A stretch of 64,000 nt of DNA from Rhodocyclaceae bacterium (GCA_030824115.1 JAVBYI010000004.1:124001-188000); one strand, 5' to 3'; positions 1-9,230 are shown, numbered from the stretch's first letter. Program-made: numbers and translations. The notes: generated by a model not told the origin, from the letters alone.

Positions 1-284
1 TCGACAGCACGCAGCTCGGTATCGCCGTCGATGACGAAATCCAGCGCCGGGGTCGGCAGGGCGGGCGTATCTTGCGCCACATGGCCGATGCGCCAGCCGG
101 GCGGGACGTCCAGATCGCCAGCTTCGGCATGCAGTTCGCCGCGCAGCAGGGCGAAGAACGAGGATTTGCCGCAACCGTTGGCGCCGGTCAGGCCGATCTT
201 CCAGCCCGGATGGAGCTGCAGGGAGGCGTCAGTGACGAGAGGTTTGCCGGCACGGGCAAAAGCGAGTTTGCGGAGGAGAATCAT
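1..284 (-). CDS. ABC-F family ATPase, YheS-like, N-terminal part
   Basis: This is the first 94 codons of a gene that runs off the left edge. The reverse strand reads MILLRKLAFARAGKPLV and then a Walker A loop, GANGCGKSS, at residues 34-42, followed by VAQDTPALP and a stretch close to the YheS/Uup group of ABC-F proteins. These soluble proteins carry two ATPase domains and act on the ribosome rather than in transport. The ATG at 284-282 starts exactly where homologues begin. The signature motif, Walker B and second ATPase domain lie outside the window, so the exact ABC-F subfamily is inferred. Confidence 0.85.
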   Translation of the reverse strand, partial: MILLRKLAFARAGKPLVTDASLQLHPGWKIGLTGANGCGKSSFFALLRGELHAEAGDLDVPPGWRIGHVAQDTPALPTPALDFVIDGDTELRAV

Positions 285-326
285 TAGAATGGACAGATTG
301 TATTTGTGCGCATTCTAGGGGCTGTG

Positions 327-782
327 ATGAAACGCTTGCTGTGGGTGGTGTGCTGGTGTTGGGCTGGACTTGTCTGGGCGGCTGAATCTGTCGAGGCAGA
401 CAAGGCAGATGACTGGGACGTGTTGCGTACGCAGGCCAAGGAATTGCGTACGCAGGCCAAGGAAATGAAGGCCAAGGCGCAACGCGAGTTCGAGGTGAGC
501 CACAAGGCGTGCTGGGAAAAGTTTCTTGTCTCGAGTTGCCAGGATGACGCGAGGCAGGTGCAGCGCGAGGCGAACAAGGAGGCGAATCGTACCGATATGG
601 AAGCGTTGGCCATTGAGCGCCGTATCGCCGCGCATGACCGCGAAGTCAAATTGATGAAAAAGGCTCAACGCTTGCAGGAACGCGATCTGAAGGCGGCCGA
701 ACGTGCGGAGCAGATTCGCATCGAGGATGAAGCCAATCGCCTGCGGCTGGAGCAGAAGCAGAAGAAATTCGACGGTAGTTGA
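327..782 (+). CDS. Secreted coiled-coil protein of unknown function
   Basis: This 151-residue protein is not from a family I recognise. The ATG at 327 gives a typical signal peptide (MKRLLWVVCWCWAGLVWAA); an in-frame start at 306 would only add seven residues. The mature part is highly charged and rich in Lys, Glu, Arg and Ala with few hydrophobics, which suggests a long helical or coiled-coil periplasmic protein. Two cysteines sit 10 residues apart (CWEKFLVSSC) and could form a disulfide. Residues 33-46 are a perfect heptad repeated twice. It converges on the HDOD gene at 788 with five bases between the stops. Confidence 0.65.
   Translation: MKRLLWVVCWCWAGLVWAAESVEADKADDWDVLRTQAKELRTQAKEMKAKAQREFEVSHKACWEKFLVSSCQDDARQVQREANKEANRTDMEALAIERRIAAHDREVKLMKKAQRLQERDLKAAERAEQIRIEDEANRLRLEQKQKKFDGS
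423..464 (+). repeat. Tandem 21-bp duplication coding for a heptad
   Basis: Two identical 21-bp units (423-443 and 444-464) encode LRTQAKE twice, in frame, within the coiled-coil secreted protein. One unit equals one heptad turn, so a slippage event would keep the coiled-coil register. Confidence 0.9.
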
Positions 783-787
783 TTTGA

Positions 788-2053
788 TTACGCGCTGGCG
801 GTGAGGAAACCCTGCCAGTGCTGCCATTCCTCGCGACAGGCTTCCGGCACCGGGATAGTGGTCGGGACCGCGAGACAGTTGAAGGGCTGCATACCCTGCG
901 CGACACGCACGGCACGGGCCAGCACGTCGTACCACTGGCGGTCGACATCGGTGCGTCCGGCGACGGCGGCATGCACGACTTCCGGGAATTCGAAGCGCTG
1001 CAGATAGCGCTCTGAAACCTTGCAGATTTCGCAGGGGAAAATTTCGCGCTGGGCGCGCGCCTTGGTGATCGGGTCGGCATCCTGGCAGCGCTCAAGATAT
1101 CTTTCCATCAGCGCCGGAAAGGTTTCCGCCACGGCCAGCCAGCCGATGCCGGCCACCAGACCGGTGGTGAAGGCTTCATCGGCACGCCATTCGGGCAGGT
1201 CGTATTCGGATAGCAAAGCACGCATCGCGGCGCCGGTCGCTAGTGCATTGAGCCAGAAGCCGCGATAGTCGAAGGTTTTGCAATGGCCTTTTTGATAACG
1301 CGCCATCATCTCGGCAACGAACACCACGCGTTTGACGAACTGGGTGCCAAGACGATTGACCGCCTGCGGCACCGAGGCCGTCTTGCCACCGCCGACAAAG
1401 CGCGCCGCATTGGCGTAGTTGATCATCGAGGCCGAGATGACCGGATCGGGCTGGATGGCTTCTGCTACATGGCGTGCATCGCCGTCTTCGGCCGCAACGG
1501 AAACCTTCTGATAGATCACGCCCGGGGCGGGCAAGCTGCCGTGGGCTTCGACGGCATCGAGAAACTCGGCCATCGTCGGCGTGGTGGCATCGCGGCTCGG
1601 CCCGTCGATGATGGCGGAGAGCAGTTCGATCGCGGCTTCGGCGGGAGCGCCCTGATCCTGGTAAAAGTCATCAATGCTGACCCCGCCGCTGAAACGCTCG
1701 AATTCCACTGCCGTCCCGCCAGTCCCGGAAAGGGGATTTCCTTCGGTCACGCCGACTTTTGTCGGAGTCGCCTCGTTGAAGCGGCCATAGTTGTCGATGA
1801 CCACCCAAATCGCGGCATCAACCGCTTCACCCAGTTCAACCGACAAATAGTCTATGACAGCGGCAGCCAGTGCCTGAATGGTACGTCCCGGATCATGGCG
1901 CGGGTCGCAGCCCATGACGACGAGCGCAGCATGTCCCTCGGTCGCCGGCACAAAGGCGGCCAGTACGCCAAAACCGGCGGTGGCGGTACCGTCAGCGCTG
2001 ACGGCAATTTCAAAGGTGCGAGGTTCCATAGGGCAGGGGCTAGAATGGTTCAT
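788..2053 (-). CDS. HDOD-domain signalling protein with novel N-terminal region
   Basis: This is a 421-residue cytoplasmic protein. The last 250 residues match the HDOD fold, an HD-like domain without the metal-binding pair that is used in signalling: LPAPGVIYQKV, then DPVISASMINYANAARF, then VPQAVNRLGTQFVKRVVFVAEM. The first 150 residues form a separate alpha/beta region (TFEIAVSADGTATAGFGVLA) that I do not recognise. The start could be the ATG at 2053 or the one at 2029 (MEPRTF). It is divergent from gshA with 46 bases between the starts. Two more HDOD proteins occur in the window (24445 and 30134). Its partner is unknown. Confidence 0.75.
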   Translation of the reverse strand: MNHSSPCPMEPRTFEIAVSADGTATAGFGVLAAFVPATEGHAALVVMGCDPRHDPGRTIQALAAAVIDYLSVELGEAVDAAIWVVIDNYGRFNEATPTKVGVTEGNPLSGTGGTAVEFERFSGGVSIDDFYQDQGAPAEAAIELLSAIIDGPSRDATTPTMAEFLDAVEAHGSLPAPGVIYQKVSVAAEDGDARHVAEAIQPDPVISASMINYANAARFVGGGKTASVPQAVNRLGTQFVKRVVFVAEMMARYQKGHCKTFDYRGFWLNALATGAAMRALLSEYDLPEWRADEAFTTGLVAGIGWLAVAETFPALMERYLERCQDADPITKARAQREIFPCEICKVSERYLQRFEFPEVVHAAVAGRTDVDRQWYDVLARAVRVAQGMQPFNCLAVPTTIPVPEACREEWQHWQGFLTASA

Positions 2054-2099
2054 CTGAATTATCCCTGATTCATAGGCTTTGTTGCACTAACGAACAACC

Positions 2100-3401
2100 A
2101 TGGTTCCTCATCTCACCACGGCCCTGACCGGTCCGCTGCTGGCGCTGGAAGAGCGCATCCTTGCCGCCGAAACGGATATCGAGCGCTGGCTGCGCGGCCA
2201 GTGGCAGGAGCATACGCCGCCCTTTTATGCGTCGGTCGATTTGCGCAACAGCGGCTTCAAGCTGGCGCCGGTCGACACCAACCTGTTCCCCGGCGGTTTC
2301 AACAACCTCAATCCGGCTTTCCTGCCGCTGTGCGTGCAGGCGGCGATGGGGGCGATCGAGAAGATCTGCCCGGATGCAAAGAACCTGTTGCTGATCCCGG
2401 AAAACCACACGCGCAATCAGTTCTACCTCACTAACGTCGCCCGGCTGGCGGCCATACTGCGCCATACCGGCCTGAATGTGCGCATCGGCTCGCTGTTGCC
2501 CGAGATCACTGCGCCGACGACGCTCGAACTGCCCGATGGACAGACCCTGACACTCGAACCACTCAAGCGACTCGGCCAAAAGGGCGCTGACGGACAGGGC
2601 CGCCGCCTTGGCCTCGATGATTTCGATCCCTGCGCGATTCTGCTCAACAACGATCTGTCTGCCGGCGTGCCGCCGATCCTTGAGAATTTGCACGAGCAGT
2701 TTCTGCTGCCGCCACTGACGGCTGGTTGGCATGTGCGCCGCAAGTCGCGCCACTTTGGGGCTTACCGGCGGGTTGCCAAGGCTTTTGCGGCCCTGCTCGA
2801 CATCGATCCGTGGCTGATTGATCCCGAATTCGAAACCTGCGGCGCCGTAAATTTTCATGAGCAGTCCGGCATGGATTGCCTCGCCGCCAATGTCGATACG
2901 CTGCTCTACCGCATCCGCGCGAAGTACAAGGAATATGGCATCACCACCGAACCTTTCGTCATCGTCAAGGCTGATGCCGGCACCTACGGCATGGGCATCA
3001 TGACGGTGAAGGACGCCAGCGAGGTGAAGACGCTCAACCGCCGCCAGCGCAACAAGATGGCCGTGATCAAGGAAGGCTTGCAGGTCACCGAGGTGATCAT
3101 CCAGGAAGGCGTGCCCACCTTCGAGTCGGTCGACGACGGCGTGGCTGAACCGGTGGTGTACATGATCGACCGCTATGTCGTCGGCGGTTTCTACCGCGTC
3201 AATACGCAGCGCGGCCGCGACGAGAACCTCAACGCGCCGGGCATGCAGTTCAAGCCGCTGGCCTTCGAATGCGGCTGCTCGCTGCCCGACTGCTTCCTCG
3301 GCCCCGATGCGCCACCCAATCGTTTCTATGCCTACGGCGTGGTGGCGCGCCTCGCACTGCTGGCCGCCTCGCTCGAACTGGAAGAAAGCACCGCGGCATG
3401 A
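2100..3401 (+). CDS. gshA: Glutamate--cysteine ligase, GshA type of beta/gammaproteobacteria
   Basis: This 433-residue enzyme should join glutamate and cysteine with ATP, the first step of glutathione synthesis. The sequence matches the family first described in acidithiobacilli and common in betaproteobacteria, not the E. coli GshA fold: NSGFKLAPVDTNLFPGGFNNL near the N-terminus, EHRT-like PENHTRNQFY, and a C-terminal ATP-grasp-like part with IVKADAGTYGMGIM and YMIDRYVVGGFYRVN. Length is normal. Its stop overlaps the apbE start (ATGA). In related genomes gshB often follows directly; here apbE takes that place. Confidence 0.92.
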   Translation: MVPHLTTALTGPLLALEERILAAETDIERWLRGQWQEHTPPFYASVDLRNSGFKLAPVDTNLFPGGFNNLNPAFLPLCVQAAMGAIEKICPDAKNLLLIPENHTRNQFYLTNVARLAAILRHTGLNVRIGSLLPEITAPTTLELPDGQTLTLEPLKRLGQKGADGQGRRLGLDDFDPCAILLNNDLSAGVPPILENLHEQFLLPPLTAGWHVRRKSRHFGAYRRVAKAFAALLDIDPWLIDPEFETCGAVNFHEQSGMDCLAANVDTLLYRIRAKYKEYGITTEPFVIVKADAGTYGMGIMTVKDASEVKTLNRRQRNKMAVIKEGLQVTEVIIQEGVPTFESVDDGVAEPVVYMIDRYVVGGFYRVNTQRGRDENLNAPGMQFKPLAFECGCSLPDCFLGPDAPPNRFYAYGVVARLALLAASLELEESTAA

Positions 3402-4432
3402 GGGTGTGGTGGCTGGCGTTGCTGGCCTTGGTGCTGGCCGCCTGTGGCAAGCTTGCGCCGGTCGGCCAGGAAGCCTACGTTTTTGGCACCCGCGTCGAAG
3501 TGCTGGTCTGGGGCGCACCCGAGGCGCAGGCCCATGCGGCGATGGGCGAAGTGCTGCGCGAGTTCGACCGCCTGCATCGGACCTATCACGCCTGGCAGCC
3601 CTCCGAACTGACGGCGCTGAATGACGCCATCGCCGCCGGACAAGCGCATGAGGTGTCGGTCGAACTGGCCGATCTGCTGCGTAGTGCGCAGGCGCTGTCG
3701 GCACAGGGCGAACATCTGTTCGATCCTGGTATCGGGCAACTGATTGCGCTGTGGGGTTTCCATAGCGACGAGTTCAAGCCTGTGCTGCCTGATGCCACGT
3801 CGTTGCAAAAACTCGTCGCCGCCAAGCCTACCATCGCGAAATTACGGCTTGAGGGCCGTCTGGTCAGCGCCGACATTTCGGTCGCGCTCGATTTCGGCGG
3901 CTATCTGAAAGGCGTGGCACTCGACCGTGCGGCGGCGACCCTCAAGCAGCACGGCATCACTAATGCACTCATCAATATCGGCGGCAATGTCATGGCGCTG
4001 GGAAGCAAAGGCGATGCACCCTGGCGTGTCGGCATCCAGCATCCGCGTGCCGCACAAGCGGGAGGCGCACCGCTGGCGACACTGGAGCTCAGAGACGGGG
4101 AATCGATCGGCACATCCGGCGATTACCAGCGCTTTTTCGAGATTGATGGCCGACGCTACAGCCACCTGATTGATCCGCGCACGGGCCAGCCGGCCAGTGG
4201 GACGCAGGCGCTGACCATCCTGATCCCGCCAGGGGACGCCGCAGGCATGCGCTCCGACGTACTGTCAAAGCCGCTCTTCGTGGCCGGCGACGACTGGCCG
4301 CGACTGGCCGGCAAACTTGGTGTCACGCAGGTGTTGCGTGTCGACGCGGTGGGCAAGCTCAGTGCCACGGCGGCCATGAAGGCGCGGCTGGCGTTCGGCC
4401 AGACGGATATCGCTGTAAGCATCATGCCATAA
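3398..4432 (+). CDS. apbE: FAD:protein FMN transferase (ApbE), lipoprotein
   Basis: This 344-residue protein should attach FMN through a phosphoester to Thr/Ser of NqrB/RnfG-type flavoproteins in the periplasm. The ATG at 3398 overlaps the gshA stop and gives a short lipoprotein signal with lipobox LAAC (Cys16); an upstream in-frame start at 3269 would run through gshA and is rejected. ApbE motifs are present: LDFGGYLKGVALD, NIGGNVMALG, WRVGIQHP, SGDYQRFFEIDGRRYSHLIDP and the late metal-site region GMRSDVLSKPLFV. A divergent copy of the dispersed 24-bp repeat (3855-3878) encodes part of the strand just before LDFGGYLKG. Confidence 0.9.
   Translation: MRVWWLALLALVLAACGKLAPVGQEAYVFGTRVEVLVWGAPEAQAHAAMGEVLREFDRLHRTYHAWQPSELTALNDAIAAGQAHEVSVELADLLRSAQALSAQGEHLFDPGIGQLIALWGFHSDEFKPVLPDATSLQKLVAAKPTIAKLRLEGRLVSADISVALDFGGYLKGVALDRAAATLKQHGITNALINIGGNVMALGSKGDAPWRVGIQHPRAAQAGGAPLATLELRDGESIGTSGDYQRFFEIDGRRYSHLIDPRTGQPASGTQALTILIPPGDAAGMRSDVLSKPLFVAGDDWPRLAGKLGVTQVLRVDAVGKLSATAAMKARLAFGQTDIAVSIMP
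3855..3878 (-). repeat. Dispersed 24-bp repeat, copy 1 (in apbE)
   Basis: Matches the consensus (see copy at 27387) at 20 of 24 positions on the minus strand. It belongs to the AAATGTCGG variant. It is read in the RPASADF frame as RLVSADI within ApbE. Confidence 0.6.
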
Positions 4433-4441
4433 TCCAGCCTT

Positions 4442-4831
4442 ATGCTTGGCCTACTCCTCATTACCCACGGCACCCTTGGCGAATCGCTGATTCAATGCGC
4501 CTGCCATGTTCTCAACCGGCGTCCCGATCAGCTCATGCAGCTGGGGGTGGCGGCGGGTGACGACCCGAAGGATCTGCTGCCGCTGGCGAGCCAGTTACTG
4601 GCGCTGGTCGATAAGGGCGAGGGGGTGCTGATCCTCACCGATATTTATGGCGCCACACCGTCCAATCTGGCGGCCAAGCTGCTGCAACCGGGACTGGTCG
4701 AAGGGCTGGCCGGGGTCAATCTGCCGATGTTGTTGCGCGCGCTCAATTATCGTGACAAGGGCATGGAAACGCTGCTGGCGCGTGCCACCGGCGGCGGTCG
4801 TGACGGCGTTCTTAATATGTTGAAACACTGA
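4442..4831 (+). CDS. ptsM: PTS EIIA component, mannose/fructose type
   Basis: This 129-residue cytoplasmic phosphocarrier is a lone EIIA-Man domain. His9 in LLITHGTLGES is the expected phosphorylation site, and the LILTDIYGATPSN loop is typical. It is followed two bases later by HPr and then Enzyme I, but no sugar-specific IIB, IIC or IID is present. In betaproteobacteria such an incomplete relay is regulatory and influences carbon storage and catabolism instead of sugar uptake. The symbol follows the Ralstonia naming; the physiological target here is inferred. Confidence 0.9.
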   Translation: MLGLLLITHGTLGESLIQCACHVLNRRPDQLMQLGVAAGDDPKDLLPLASQLLALVDKGEGVLILTDIYGATPSNLAAKLLQPGLVEGLAGVNLPMLLRALNYRDKGMETLLARATGGGRDGVLNMLKH

Positions 4832-4833
4832 CC

Positions 4834-5103
4834 ATGCCCAGCGCCGACGTCGAAATTACCAACAAGCTCGGGCTGCATGCGCGTGCCTCGGCCAAGCTCA
4901 CGCAACTGGCCGGCAGCTATCCCTGCGAGGTGTGGATGGAGCGCAACGGCCGCCGCATCAATGCCAAGAGCATCATGGGGGTGATGATGCTGGCGGCTGG
5001 CAAAGGCAGCATGGTGACGGTCGATACCGACGGTGATCGGGCAGACGAAGCCTTGTCGGCAATTGTGGCGCTGATCGCCGACAAGTTCGGGGAAGGCGAG
5101 TAG
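4834..5103 (+). CDS. ptsH: Phosphocarrier protein HPr
   Basis: This 89-residue protein receives phosphate from Enzyme I on His15 (NKLGLHARASAK) and passes it to the EIIA encoded just upstream. Ser46 in NAKSIMGVM is the site used by HPr kinase in species that have one. Length and motif order are normal. The gene is in the middle of a ptsM-ptsH-ptsI operon with gaps of one or two bases, so the three products are probably made together. Confidence 0.96.
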   Translation: MPSADVEITNKLGLHARASAKLTQLAGSYPCEVWMERNGRRINAKSIMGVMMLAAGKGSMVTVDTDGDRADEALSAIVALIADKFGEGE

Positions 5104-5104
5104 C

Positions 5105-6835
5105 GTGCCCTTCTCCCTGCATGGTCTGGCCGTTTCCCAGGGCATTGCGATTGGGCGGGCACATCTCATCTCGCATGCCACCTTCGAGGTGGCGCATTAC
5201 ACGATTCGCGAGCGGGATGTTGCGCACGAGATCGAGCGTTTCGAGGCCGCCCTGGCGACGGTGCGCAATGAGCTCACCGTGCTGCATGCCGATGCGCTGG
5301 CGCCGGGCGCGCCGAGCGAACTGTCGGCGCTGGTGCATGTGCATGCGATGTTCCTCGACGACCCCCTGTTGGCGGAGACGCCCAAGGAGTTGATGCGTAC
5401 GCGCCTGTGCAATGCCGAGTGGGCACTGGTGCAACAGATGCAGCAACTGGTCGCCCAGTTCGACGAGATTGACGACAGCTACCTGCGCGAACGCAAGCAC
5501 GACATTGTCCAGGTGGTCGAGCGTGTCCTGCGCGTCCTGCTCGGCAAGTCGCGGCGTCTGACCAGGAAGGGTAACGAGAAGGACGAACTCATTGTCGTGG
5601 CGCATGATTTGTCGCCGGCCGACACCATCCAGTTCAAGAATCTCAAGATCGCCGGTTTTGTTACCGATTTGGGCGGCGCGACCTCGCACACCGCCATCGT
5701 GGCGCGCAGTCTCGCCATTCCCGCAGTCGTTGGTTTGCATCACGCCCGCCCGCTGATCAATGAAAACGACCAACTGATTGTCGATGGCACGCGCGGCGTG
5801 CTGATGGTCAATCCCGATGCGCGGGTGCTGGAAGAGTATCGACTCAGGAAGCGCGAACTGGAGCTGGCGCGCTCCAAGCTCAAGCGCCTGAAGACGGCAC
5901 GGGCGACGACGCTCGACAATGTCGATGTCAGTCTGCAGGCCAATATTGAACTGCCGCAGGATATCGTGCAGGTGAAAGAAGCTGGTGCCGATGGCGTTGG
6001 CCTGTTCCGTACTGAATTCCTGTTCATGAACCGCGACACCCTGCCGACCGAGGACGAGCAGTTCGAGGCCTACAAGTCGGTGGCCAAGGCGCTGGCCGGC
6101 AAACCGGTGACGATCCGTACGCTGGATATCGGCGCTGACAAGACGGCACGTGCATTGGGCCAGAGCTCGCGACAAGCCCCGAATCCGGCCCTTGGGCTGC
6201 GAGCGATCCGCTACTGTCTGGCCGAACCGCAGATTTTCCTCGCCCAGTTGCGGGCCATGCTGCGCGCCTCGCATTACGGCAAGATCCAGATTCTCGTCCC
6301 CATGCTGGCGCACCAGAACGAGATCGAGCAGACGCTGGCGATGATCGAGCAGGCCAAGCAGCAGTTGCGTGAGAAGCGCATCAAGTTCGACGAGAACGTG
6401 CCGGTCGGCGGCATGATCGAAATCCCTGCCGCGGCGTTGGCGCTGGGCCCCTTCCTCAAGCGCCTGCAATTCCTCTCGATCGGCACCAATGACCTGATCC
6501 AGTACACCCTGGCCATCGACCGCACCGACGAGACGGTGTCCCATCTCTACGATCCGCTGCATCCGGCCGTGCTGCGTCTGCTTGCCATGGTCATCCAGAC
6601 CGCCCACAAGGCCGAAATACCGGTCGCCGTATGCGGCGAGTTGGCAGGCGATCCGAAACTGTGCCGTTTGCTGCTCGGCATGGGCTTGCGCCAGTTCTCG
6701 ATGCACCCCAGCCAGTTACTCGAAGTCAAACAGCAGATCGTGATGGCGGATACCGAACAGCTGGAAGCCAAAGTGGCGCGCATCCTGCGCTGCGACGACC
6801 CCGAGCGCATCCGCGATCAGGTCGAGCGGCTGTAA
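5105..6835 (+). CDS. ptsI: PTS Enzyme I (phosphoenolpyruvate-protein phosphotransferase)
   Basis: This 576-residue enzyme takes phosphate from phosphoenolpyruvate onto His195 (GGATSHTAIVAR) and hands it to HPr. The C-terminal PEP-binding barrel shows GVGLFRTEFLFMNR, ALGLRAIRYCL and the catalytic-cysteine region VAVCGELAGD. The start is a GTG one base after the ptsH stop region (5105), giving the usual MPFSLHGLAVSQGIAIGRA opening. Length is normal for the family. A long open frame antisense to it (4973-6706) is a codon-bias shadow. Confidence 0.95.
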   Translation: MPFSLHGLAVSQGIAIGRAHLISHATFEVAHYTIRERDVAHEIERFEAALATVRNELTVLHADALAPGAPSELSALVHVHAMFLDDPLLAETPKELMRTRLCNAEWALVQQMQQLVAQFDEIDDSYLRERKHDIVQVVERVLRVLLGKSRRLTRKGNEKDELIVVAHDLSPADTIQFKNLKIAGFVTDLGGATSHTAIVARSLAIPAVVGLHHARPLINENDQLIVDGTRGVLMVNPDARVLEEYRLRKRELELARSKLKRLKTARATTLDNVDVSLQANIELPQDIVQVKEAGADGVGLFRTEFLFMNRDTLPTEDEQFEAYKSVAKALAGKPVTIRTLDIGADKTARALGQSSRQAPNPALGLRAIRYCLAEPQIFLAQLRAMLRASHYGKIQILVPMLAHQNEIEQTLAMIEQAKQQLREKRIKFDENVPVGGMIEIPAAALALGPFLKRLQFLSIGTNDLIQYTLAIDRTDETVSHLYDPLHPAVLRLLAMVIQTAHKAEIPVAVCGELAGDPKLCRLLLGMGLRQFSMHPSQLLEVKQQIVMADTEQLEAKVARILRCDDPERIRDQVERL

Positions 6836-6856
6836 GCTGTGTTAAAGTGCGCCCCC

Positions 6857-7372
6857 ATGTGTAAGCCCCTGTTTCAGTTGTTGATCGCACTCATTGCGTC
6901 TGTCTGCGCCTGCACCGTACGTGCGGATGAGCTGCCTTCCCTGCAAGCCAGCCTGACCCTTGCCGAACCGCCCTCGTTGATGACGCGTGCGGTCGATGGC
7001 ATGCAGGGTACGCTTGATCAGGCCATGGAATATCTCGGCATCCGCTACAAGCGGGGCGGCAGTTCGCCGGAGACCGGCTTCGACTGCTCCGGTTTCGTGC
7101 GCCATGTCTATAACGAAAGCCTCGGCCTGCTCCTGCCGCGTAACGCCCTGGGCATGAGCAAGACCGGTGAAGTTGTCGACAAGCAGGAACTGATGCCCGG
7201 CGATCTGGTGTTCTTCAACACCATGCGACGCACCTTCTCACATGTCGGCATCTATCTGGGCAACAACCTTTTCGTGCATGCCCCGCGCAGTGGCGCCAGG
7301 GTACGCATCGAGGACATGACTGACAAGTACTGGAGCCGGCGCTTCAACGGCGCGCGCCGCGTACAACCCTGA
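6857..7372 (+). CDS. NlpC/P60 family cell-wall hydrolase
   Basis: This 171-residue exported protein should cleave peptide bonds in peptidoglycan stem peptides. It has a signal peptide ([19 protein letters not shown]) and one NlpC/P60 domain with catalytic Cys77 (GFDCSGFV), His129 (SHVGIYLG) and His141 (VHAPRSG). LMPGDLVFF is the usual loop before the histidine. The ATG at 6857 is chosen because the upstream GTG (6839) would only add MLKCAP before the signal. Cys17 and Cys19 lie inside the signal, so lipidation is possible but unclear. Confidence 0.88.
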   Translation: MCKPLFQLLIALIASVCACTVRADELPSLQASLTLAEPPSLMTRAVDGMQGTLDQAMEYLGIRYKRGGSSPETGFDCSGFVRHVYNESLGLLLPRNALGMSKTGEVVDKQELMPGDLVFFNTMRRTFSHVGIYLGNNLFVHAPRSGARVRIEDMTDKYWSRRFNGARRVQP

Positions 7373-7391
7373 TCGTCGTGATGCAGCCATC

Positions 7392-8516
7392 ATGACCGAA
7401 GGCAGCGTCGGATGTGTTACCCCGCAGCGGCAAGCGTTCGATGCCCCGCTTGCGCTTGCCTCAGGCGCCAGCCTGCCGCGCTGGGAACTCGCTTACGAAA
7501 CCTACGGGACGCTCAACGCAGCGCGTTCCAACGCCATTCTGGTGTGTCATGCCCTGTCCGGCTATCACCATGTGGCCGGCCACTACGCGGACGATCCGAA
7601 AAACGTTGGCTGGTGGGACAACATGATCGGTCCCGGCAAGCCGATCGACACCAACCGCTTCTTTGTGGTCGGCGTTAACAACCTGGGTGGCTGCCATGGC
7701 TCTACCGGACCCTCCTCGATCAACCCGGCCACCGGCCAACCCTGGGGCGCCGATTTTCCGATCGTCACCGTCGATGACTGGGTGAACGCACAGGCCCGTC
7801 TGGCCGATGCCTTGGGCATTGAGACCTGGGCGGTGGTGATGGGCGGTAGCCTGGGTGGTATGCAGGCGCTGCAATGGACCATCGATCTGCCCGAGCGCGT
7901 ACGCCATGCGCTGGTGATCGCGGCCGCCCCCAAGCTCACCGCCGAGAACATTGCCTTCAACGATGTGGCCCGTCAGGCGATCCTCACCGACCCCGAGTTT
8001 CATGGCGGCAACTTCTATCGCCACAATGTGCGGCCGGTGCGTGGCCTGCGGCTGGCACGCATGCTCGGTCACATCACCTATTTGTCGGATGACCAGATGG
8101 CCGAGAAGTTCGGCCGCAAGCGGCGCCCGAGTGCCGGCAGCTACGGCTTCGGCGTCGAATTCGAAATCGAGTCCTACCTGCACTATCAGGGCGACAAGTT
8201 CGCGGGCTACTTCGACGCCAACACCTACCTGTTGATGACCAAGGCGCTTGACTACTTCGATCCGGCCGATGCCTTCGATGGCGATCTGGCGGCGGCGCTG
8301 GCGCGTGCCAAGGCAAAGTTCTTCATCGCCTCATTTACGACGGACTGGCGCTTTTCGCCGGCGCGCAGCCGCGAAATCGTCAATGCCCTGGTGCGCAACA
8401 AACAGTCCGTCAGCTATGCCGAAATCACCAGCCCGCACGGCCACGATGCTTTCCTGATGGACGATCATTACTACCATGCAATGGTTGCCGCCTACGTGCG
8501 CAATATCAAGACATGA
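7392..8516 (+). CDS. metX: Homoserine O-acyltransferase (MetX)
   Basis: This 374-residue alpha/beta hydrolase activates homoserine for methionine synthesis. The nucleophile Ser153 lies in [15 protein letters not shown], and the Asp and His of the triad are in [11 protein letters not shown] and [11 protein letters not shown]. The acceptor region [18 protein letters not shown] is typical. Annotation usually says acetyltransferase, but many proteobacterial MetX proteins use succinyl-CoA, so the acyl donor is left open. The gene overlaps metW by four bases, a standard pairing in this class. Confidence 0.94.
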   Translation: MTEGSVGCVTPQRQAFDAPLALASGASLPRWELAYETYGTLNAARSNAILVCHALSGYHHVAGHYADDPKNVGWWDNMIGPGKPIDTNRFFVVGVNNLGGCHGSTGPSSINPATGQPWGADFPIVTVDDWVNAQARLADALGIETWAVVMGGSLGGMQALQWTIDLPERVRHALVIAAAPKLTAENIAFNDVARQAILTDPEFHGGNFYRHNVRPVRGLRLARMLGHITYLSDDQMAEKFGRKRRPSAGSYGFGVEFEIESYLHYQGDKFAGYFDANTYLLMTKALDYFDPADAFDGDLAAALARAKAKFFIASFTTDWRFSPARSREIVNALVRNKQSVSYAEITSPHGHDAFLMDDHYYHAMVAAYVRNIKT

Positions 8517-9112
8517 CGACGCATACCCTGAAACGCTCCGACTTCGATGTCATCGCCAGCTGGATGAAGCCCGGCGAGAGCGTGCTCGACCTCGGCTGCG
8601 GCGAAGGCGAGTTGCTGCAACTCCTCGGCGAGCGCGGTTTGCGTGGCTGGGGCGTGGAGCGTGATCCCGGTCTGGTGCTGGCGGCGGTCGAAAACGGCGT
8701 GAATGTCATCCAGAGCGACCTCGAAGCTGGCCTCGCTGGTTTCGAGAACGATGCCTTCGACCATGTCGTCCTGTCGCGCACGCTGCAGACCATGCGCCAT
8801 ACCCAGCAAATCCTGGCCGAAATGCTGCGCGTCGGCCGCGAGGCGGTGGTGTCCTTTCCGAACTTCGCTTACTGGAAAAACCGCATGGCCGTGTTGAACG
8901 GCCGCATGCCGGTGTCTGAAGACCTGCCCTACCAGTGGTATGACACGCCCAACGTGCGCTTCTTCACCATGCTCGATTTCGAGGGTTTGTGCGAGGGCAT
9001 GGGCATCGTCATCCGCGACCGTCAGGTACTCGAAGAGCGCGGCGGGATTGTCACCGAGGAAGCCAACTTCCTCGGCAGTCTGGCGGTTTACCGCATTGGA
9101 CGGGGTCGCTAA
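8513..9112 (+). CDS. metW: Methionine biosynthesis protein MetW
   Basis: This 199-residue protein has a SAM-methyltransferase-like fold ([15 protein letters not shown], residues near 20-40) and the MetW hallmark [12 protein letters not shown]. It forms a functional pair with MetX in many proteobacteria and is thought to be needed for homoserine acylation; a methyl acceptor has not been shown. The ATGA overlap with metX indicates translational coupling. tRNA-Leu lies on the opposite strand, seven bases after the stop. Confidence 0.93.
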   Translation: MTTHTLKRSDFDVIASWMKPGESVLDLGCGEGELLQLLGERGLRGWGVERDPGLVLAAVENGVNVIQSDLEAGLAGFENDAFDHVVLSRTLQTMRHTQQILAEMLRVGREAVVSFPNFAYWKNRMAVLNGRMPVSEDLPYQWYDTPNVRFFTMLDFEGLCEGMGIVIRDRQVLEERGGIVTEEANFLGSLAVYRIGRGR

Positions 9113-9119
9113 CAGCGAC

Positions 9120-9206
9120 TGGTGCCGGGAACGGGAATCGAACCCGTACAGCTTTTCAGCCGAGGGATTTTAAGTCCCTTGTGTCTACCAATTTCACCAT
9201 CCCGGC
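9120..9206 (-). tRNA. tRNA-Leu (anticodon TAA)
   Basis: The minus strand folds as an 87-nt class II tRNA. The acceptor stem GCCGGGA pairs with TCCCGGC, the T arm is ACGGG-TTCGATT-CCCGT, there is a long variable arm, and the anticodon loop ACTTAAAAT reads TAA. The CCA end is encoded (9120-9122 on the plus strand as TGG). Confidence 0.96.
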
Positions 9207-9230
9207 GCCGCTGCGCATTCTAATGGACGC

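Noticed and set aside
1748..1761. AAAAGTCGGCG on the minus strand in the first HDOD gene
   Set aside because: Only the left 11 bases match; the right half is unrelated, so it may be chance or a decayed copy.
2070..3704. 544-codon open frame antisense to gshA and apbE
   Set aside because: Both sense genes are confirmed by family motifs; the antisense product is Arg/Gln-rich without domains.
4839..4852. CCAGCGCCGAC at the start of ptsH
   Set aside because: It encodes the normal HPr N-terminus and the outer parts of the repeat are missing.
4973..6706. 577-codon open frame antisense to ptsI
   Set aside because: Shadow of high-GC codon bias; no family motifs, and ptsI on the other strand is certain.
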